From positions 1 to 8,384 of the forward strand of contig SYAM01000065.1 of the NCBI GenBank assembly GCA_005787645.1: a stretch of 8,384 nucleotides of DNA, in the 5' to 3' direction. The position numbers were made by a program, and so were the translations under genes. Source of the stretch: Actinomycetota bacterium. GTDB taxonomy: Bacteria > Actinomycetota > Actinomycetes > Nanopelagicales > Nanopelagicaceae. Under the pieces are notes generated by a model, which was not told where the DNA came from, did no database searches, and saw only the letters and a program-made list of their open reading frames with translations. The first letter of the stretch is position 1. Every line of letters starts with the position of its first letter. Shown piece after piece: positions 5,508 to 8,384 of this stretch.

Positions 5508-7265
5508 AACGCAGTTGCATCAATACTCGAACGAGTCACGGGAAGTTATATCTTCACCTTGCGCACCTATCTGCTCTTCTCCATTTTCGGACCGCTGGGC
5601 GTTGCAATCACTATTCCACAGGGAGAGATCACGCTCGCCCAGCGCGGCTACTGGTTACTGATTGGTGTGATTTCTGAGCTCGCACTTGGCCTTTTTATGC
5701 TCTTTGTTTCATACGCGATTTTGCCGAGCGTGCAACGCAAACCCAAACCTCTCGTCAAGATCCTCTTTTTAGTTGCTGCCGGCGGTGCGCTCCGTGGGGT
5801 CATCATCAATCTTGCGCCGAATATTTTTGGATTAAATGACGAGGTAAACATACTTTTACGGGCGCTAAATTCGGCAATAACAGTGACCATTGCCATGGCT
5901 GCGATTGGATTTATTGCAGAGGGGCAAGAGCGGTATATCCAGGAGTATCAGGATCTTTATCGACGTTTTCTCCTTCTCAAACGCGAACGGCAGATTTACA
6001 TTACAACTAAGCCTGCGGAGCGCCTTAGTGAGGTTTCGACGTACATCGACAAAGTAACTGCCACTCTTCGTGGGCGTCTGGCTTCACTCGACGAGAGTGA
6101 GATCTCCGATGAGGATGCGTCGGCTGTTGCGGAGGACATCAAACAGATTATTGAGAAGAAAATTCGTCCGCTAAGCCACCGGTTATGGCTCGATCGTTCA
6201 AATCACTTACTTCGTTTTCGATTTATTCGTTTGATTGCGGATTCGCTGTTGGCTAAACAGGTGCCGTTTATTGCGATCGCACTCTTCTTCTTCGCAGTGC
6301 ATTTTATTGGGATTGTGATTCCTGAGGGGTTGATTGTCGCAACTGGAACTGCTGTAGCCGCGACCATCTCGATTTTTGCGATTTTATTCGTAGAGGATAT
6401 TTTGCGCGATCGCCATATTGTTATCGGCACTTGGCTGCACCCTGTAATCCTCCTATTAATTGGAGTGATTCCGTCGTCAATCACTATGCAGATGTTAGAG
6501 ATACTCAGCGAGGGTAGGCCAAACGCATATATCTTCTGGCTGCTATCGATTATGAACTTGGTTCTCACAATCATCATCACGATGATCAATCAAATTTTCT
6601 CGGACCGAGCCAAAATCTTAGAGCTACTTGATAAGTCGGTCACTGATGATTTGTTAGAAGAGCACTTACACACCCTGGCGAAGATGAATCAAGATTCGGA
6701 GATCGCCACGTACCTACATGGTTCGCTCCAAGCGGAGCTAACGGCCATTGCCATGCAGTTGCAGCAGGCAGCGACCTCTGGTGATGCGATTGGTGTACGG
6801 AAAATGGTAAAGATGGCGCAGATTGTCATCAACCGAGATATTTCTGAAGACTTCATTTTGCACGAGCGTTCCCCTCTCGATAAGTTAAACGACTTCGCCA
6901 GTGCGTGGCGTGGGATTGCAGAGATAAAACTCTCGTTAGCTGATACTGAGAATTATTCGCTGGATTTCTTAAGTGATGTTTCGCAGTTAGTTGAAGAGGC
7001 GGTCTCCTCTGCAGTGCGTTTTGGTCTGGCGACTGCGGTGGAAATTAAGGGTCAACGTGAAGGAAATTATTTCCATTTGATGATTAGTGATAACGGTCGC
7101 CCTGTTAATGGGGTTAATGGCGCTAGTGGCGCTAGTGGCGCTCCGGGATTAGGTAGCCGGATTTTGGATGAGTTGGCCCCACAGCTTTGGAAGCGGAAAT
7201 TTATGGATCACGGGACGGTTCTGGACATTCACCTGCCCGCCCATAACCAAGCGCTCAGGCCGTAA
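5499..7265 (+). CDS. Eight-helix membrane protein with divergent histidine-kinase-like C-terminus
   Basis: A 588-residue predicted sensor. Hydrophobic segments at about 18-40, 50-76, 84-108 and 116-140 form one block; after a charged helical linker (141-250) a second block lies at about 254-275, 277-299, 308-332 and 342-365. The cytosolic tail has a helical region with His407 in LHGSLQAELTAIAMQL, resembling the phosphoacceptor helix of NarX-like and related kinases, followed by an ATPase-like domain (about 490-580) with ISDNGRP (529-535, Asp531 G1 box) and GLGSRILDEL (550-559, G2-like). The N box reads EEAVSSAVRFG, with Ser504 where Asn is expected. The loop between the two glycine boxes carries a GASGASGAP repeat. 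GTG is the only reasonable start; it is 2 nt after the response regulator. No extracellular sensor domain is visible, so the signal may be sensed in the membrane. The ligand is unknown. Confidence 0.82.
   Translation: MLPNAVASILERVTGSYIFTLRTYLLFSIFGPLGVAITIPQGEITLAQRGYWLLIGVISELALGLFMLFVSYAILPSVQRKPKPLVKILFLVAAGGALRGVIINLAPNIFGLNDEVNILLRALNSAITVTIAMAAIGFIAEGQERYIQEYQDLYRRFLLLKRERQIYITTKPAERLSEVSTYIDKVTATLRGRLASLDESEISDEDASAVAEDIKQIIEKKIRPLSHRLWLDRSNHLLRFRFIRLIADSLLAKQVPFIAIALFFFAVHFIGIVIPEGLIVATGTAVAATISIFAILFVEDILRDRHIVIGTWLHPVILLLIGVIPSSITMQMLEILSEGRPNAYIFWLLSIMNLVLTIIITMINQIFSDRAKILELLDKSVTDDLLEEHLHTLAKMNQDSEIATYLHGSLQAELTAIAMQLQQAATSGDAIGVRKMVKMAQIVINRDISEDFILHERSPLDKLNDFASAWRGIAEIKLSLADTENYSLDFLSDVSQLVEEAVSSAVRFGLATAVEIKGQREGNYFHLMISDNGRPVNGVNGASGASGAPGLGSRILDELAPQLWKRKFMDHGTVLDIHLPAHNQALRP
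7104..7148 (+). repeat. Imperfect 9-bp tandem repeat in the kinase ATP-lid region
   Basis: Five consecutive 9-base units run from 7104 to 7148: two related GTTAATGG(G/C) units, two identical GCTAGTGGC units and one diverged GCTCCGGGA unit. They encode VNG-VNG-ASG-ASG-APG, a collagen-like Gly-every-third pattern, between the two glycine boxes of the ATPase domain. The frame is preserved because the unit is three codons, so copy number could vary by slippage without breaking the gene. Confidence 0.75.
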
Positions 7266-7417
7266 CCCGGCGAGCCTGAGGGTGCACCTCCTGGATGAGG
7301 GGGTTACCCCACCCCTTATTTCCTCAGGGCTCAACGGATGGGGATACTTGGCTACACCTCGCCCCAATAGCTGACGCGCCGCGCTCGGTTGTTCCGTGAA
7401 CGGAGTACATCGAAGCC
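7266..7417 (+). promoter_or_regulatory. 152-nt intergenic leader with potential RNA stems
   Basis: No ORF of note is seen between the kinase stop and the GTG at 7418. The stretch can fold: GAGCCTGAGG (7272-7281) pairs with CCTCAGGGCTC (7322-7332) with one bulged G, enclosing possible hairpins CCTC/GAGG (7287-7300) and GGGG-TTA-CCCC (7300-7310). TGGGG (7339-7343) pairs with CCCCA (7362-7366), and TCCG/CGGA (7393-7404) forms a small stem. It could be a 5' regulatory leader of the downstream gene, or the stems may just help end the kinase transcript. No U-run follows the long stem, so a classical intrinsic terminator is unlikely. It does not match the riboswitch classes I can recall. Confidence 0.35.
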
Positions 7418-8384
7418 GTGAAGATCATTCGCCGTAAGAATAAAAACGGCACCCAGATCGAGGCGACTTCGCAAGGCGCTAATGGCGCCACTGTTGAGAT
7501 TTCTCATCCTGCATGGATAAACGCAGTAAGTCAAAGTAAATCTGGCAAGACCGGACTCATTCTTCGGAATGGAACCAAACTTCATAATGATTATGGAAAA
7601 GGTGTTCGAGTTGTCACGTTCTCGAATGGACTCACGCTAGAAACCGAAGAGGTCAAATCGGCACCAACGCCGATGGGTGTACGGAGAACGCTTTGGTACA
7701 CCATAGGTGTTTCGGGGCTCTCATCGTTTTTTGTTGTGCGCGATACAACTGGAGTGCCTTATATTAATATACCTTCTACATCTACATCAGCGAGTGCGTC
7801 CGAAGGAATAGAAAAACTCACTGTTTACCAGTTCACTTCCAAGCTTGAAAAAGAAAACGTTGGGCTCCAAGTAAAAATTAGTAAAGATCAATCTTTGCAA
7901 TTTGTTGCTAAGGATAAAACAGAGGTAACAATTCGACAATCTGGTGAGATTGAGATTCAAGTCAAGCAAGGTGAGAATGTAACAAGAGTTTTTACTGACA
8001 AAGCAAATGTTGTCTCGCAGATTAATAACACAAATACGATTGCAGAACCTGACCAAGTAATTGTCGTTCAAGACAATCAGGTTCAAAGCATCGTCACTGC
8101 TGAAAAAATTGTGGTTCCGTTGCAAGATGGAAGAGAATTTGTTCAACCTGCAGCAGGTGATGGACAAATTGTCTTAGCTGATGGAAATGCGGTGGCACCT
8201 CCTCAAGAAAATGTTCTTCAGAATGCATTGGGCGATCAGATTCAGGTTGTCGATCTAAATGCCCCGCAGAATCCGGAGGCGCCAGCTCCTCCACCACCTC
8301 CGCCACCTCCTCCACCTCCTGCACCAGAAGCCCCTGTTCCACCAGCGCCTCCTCCGCCACCTCCACCTCCTCCACCTCCTCCAC
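7418..8384 (+). CDS. Unrecognised single-pass membrane protein with polyproline region, partial
   Basis: A continuous frame of 322 codons from a GTG runs off the right edge with no stop; the nearest upstream in-frame stop is TGA at 7397-7399, so the gene starts here or at an internal codon. Visible parts: a basic N-terminus (KIIRRKNKN), a short soluble domain to about residue 85, a hydrophobic stretch LWYTIGVSGLSSFFVV (92-107) preceded by Arg-Arg, a Ser/Thr-rich spacer (120-129), a valine-rich and beta-prone region (about 131-280), and two runs of 11 and 12 prolines (291-301, 311-322) split by APEAPVPPA. The positive-inside rule suggests a type II membrane protein with the proline-rich part outside. 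An alternative start at ATG 7672 (residue 86) would turn the hydrophobic stretch into a signal-peptide-like N-terminus. GGAG lies 12 bases before the GTG, a long spacing. No family is recognised. Confidence 0.7.
   Translation, partial: MKIIRRKNKNGTQIEATSQGANGATVEISHPAWINAVSQSKSGKTGLILRNGTKLHNDYGKGVRVVTFSNGLTLETEEVKSAPTPMGVRRTLWYTIGVSGLSSFFVVRDTTGVPYINIPSTSTSASASEGIEKLTVYQFTSKLEKENVGLQVKISKDQSLQFVAKDKTEVTIRQSGEIEIQVKQGENVTRVFTDKANVVSQINNTNTIAEPDQVIVVQDNQVQSIVTAEKIVVPLQDGREFVQPAAGDGQIVLADGNAVAPPQENVLQNALGDQIQVVDLNAPQNPEAPAPPPPPPPPPPPAPEAPVPPAPPPPPPPPPPPP
8288..8384 (+). repeat. Low-complexity polyproline-encoding tract
   Basis: CCT, CCA and CCG codons alternate in two uninterrupted runs (8288-8320 and 8348 to the window edge), giving an almost G-free plus strand in these runs. 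The mixed codons reduce, but do not abolish, exact DNA repetitiveness. Such runs normally need EF-P for translation and usually form an extended cell-wall-spanning or linker segment. Confidence 0.85.

Noticed and set aside
7104..7148. Collagen-like structural domain
   Set aside because: Five Gly-X-Y-like triplets are too few for a triple helix, and they lie inside the ATPase lid loop, so a flexible loop is the simpler reading.
7272..7332. Intrinsic terminator after the sensor gene
   Set aside because: The stem is good but is bulged, has a large internal part and is followed by AACGGATGG rather than a T-run.
7266..7417. Cyclic di-AMP (ydaO-type), cobalamin, TPP or c-di-GMP riboswitch
   Set aside because: Some short strings (GGGG runs, AGCTGAC) recall the c-di-AMP class, but its hallmark GGGGTGAATC-like segment and the conserved 3' block are absent. 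The core motifs of the other classes are also missing.
8094..8384. Minus-strand open frame rich in Glu and Val
   Set aside because: It is the mirror of the polyproline codons (CCT/CCA/CCG read backwards give acidic and Val/Ala repeats). It has no recognisable domain and lies opposite a better plus-strand gene.

Overview
The window looks like a chromosomal segment of a streamlined actinobacterium, possibly a freshwater planktonic lineage such as Nanopelagicales (acI) or freshwater Microbacteriaceae. The reasons are moderate base composition, very short or overlapping gene junctions, several genes without a Shine-Dalgarno sequence, an apparently leaderless sugar kinase, and protein families common in Actinobacteria. 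The lineage is an inference, because there is no rRNA or other marker gene here.

Left part, minus strand (1-1232): the N-terminus of a short-chain dehydrogenase/reductase (it runs off the left edge) sits 9 nt downstream of a zinc-type medium-chain alcohol dehydrogenase, so the two oxidoreductases probably share a transcript. They diverge from the next block across a compact region at about 1233-1303.

Middle, plus strand (1304-4829): four tightly packed genes form a likely operon. They encode a PfkB-family sugar kinase, an aldose 1-epimerase-family protein (ATGA overlap with the kinase), a UPF0303/GlcG-HbpS-like protein and a class-III PLP aminotransferase. With the divergent dehydrogenases this resembles a sugar, polyol or amino-sugar conversion module: oxidation or reduction, anomer interconversion, phosphorylation and amino transfer. 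The substrate cannot be read from the sequence.

Right-middle (4855-7265): a NarL/LuxR-type response regulator is followed 2 nt later by a large membrane protein with two four-helix membrane blocks and a divergent histidine-kinase-like C-terminus. They look like a dedicated two-component pair. A perfect 7-bp inverted repeat spans the stop of the first gene and the start of the second.

Right end (7266-8384): a 152-nt intergenic stretch with several potential RNA stems precedes a plus-strand gene that stays open to the window edge (GTG at 7418, 322 codons visible). It encodes an unrecognised protein predicted to have a cytoplasmic N-terminal domain, one membrane segment, a beta-rich presumably external region and two long polyproline runs. 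This gene and its leader are the least explained part of the window. No tRNA, rRNA, CRISPR array, insertion sequence or attachment site was seen.
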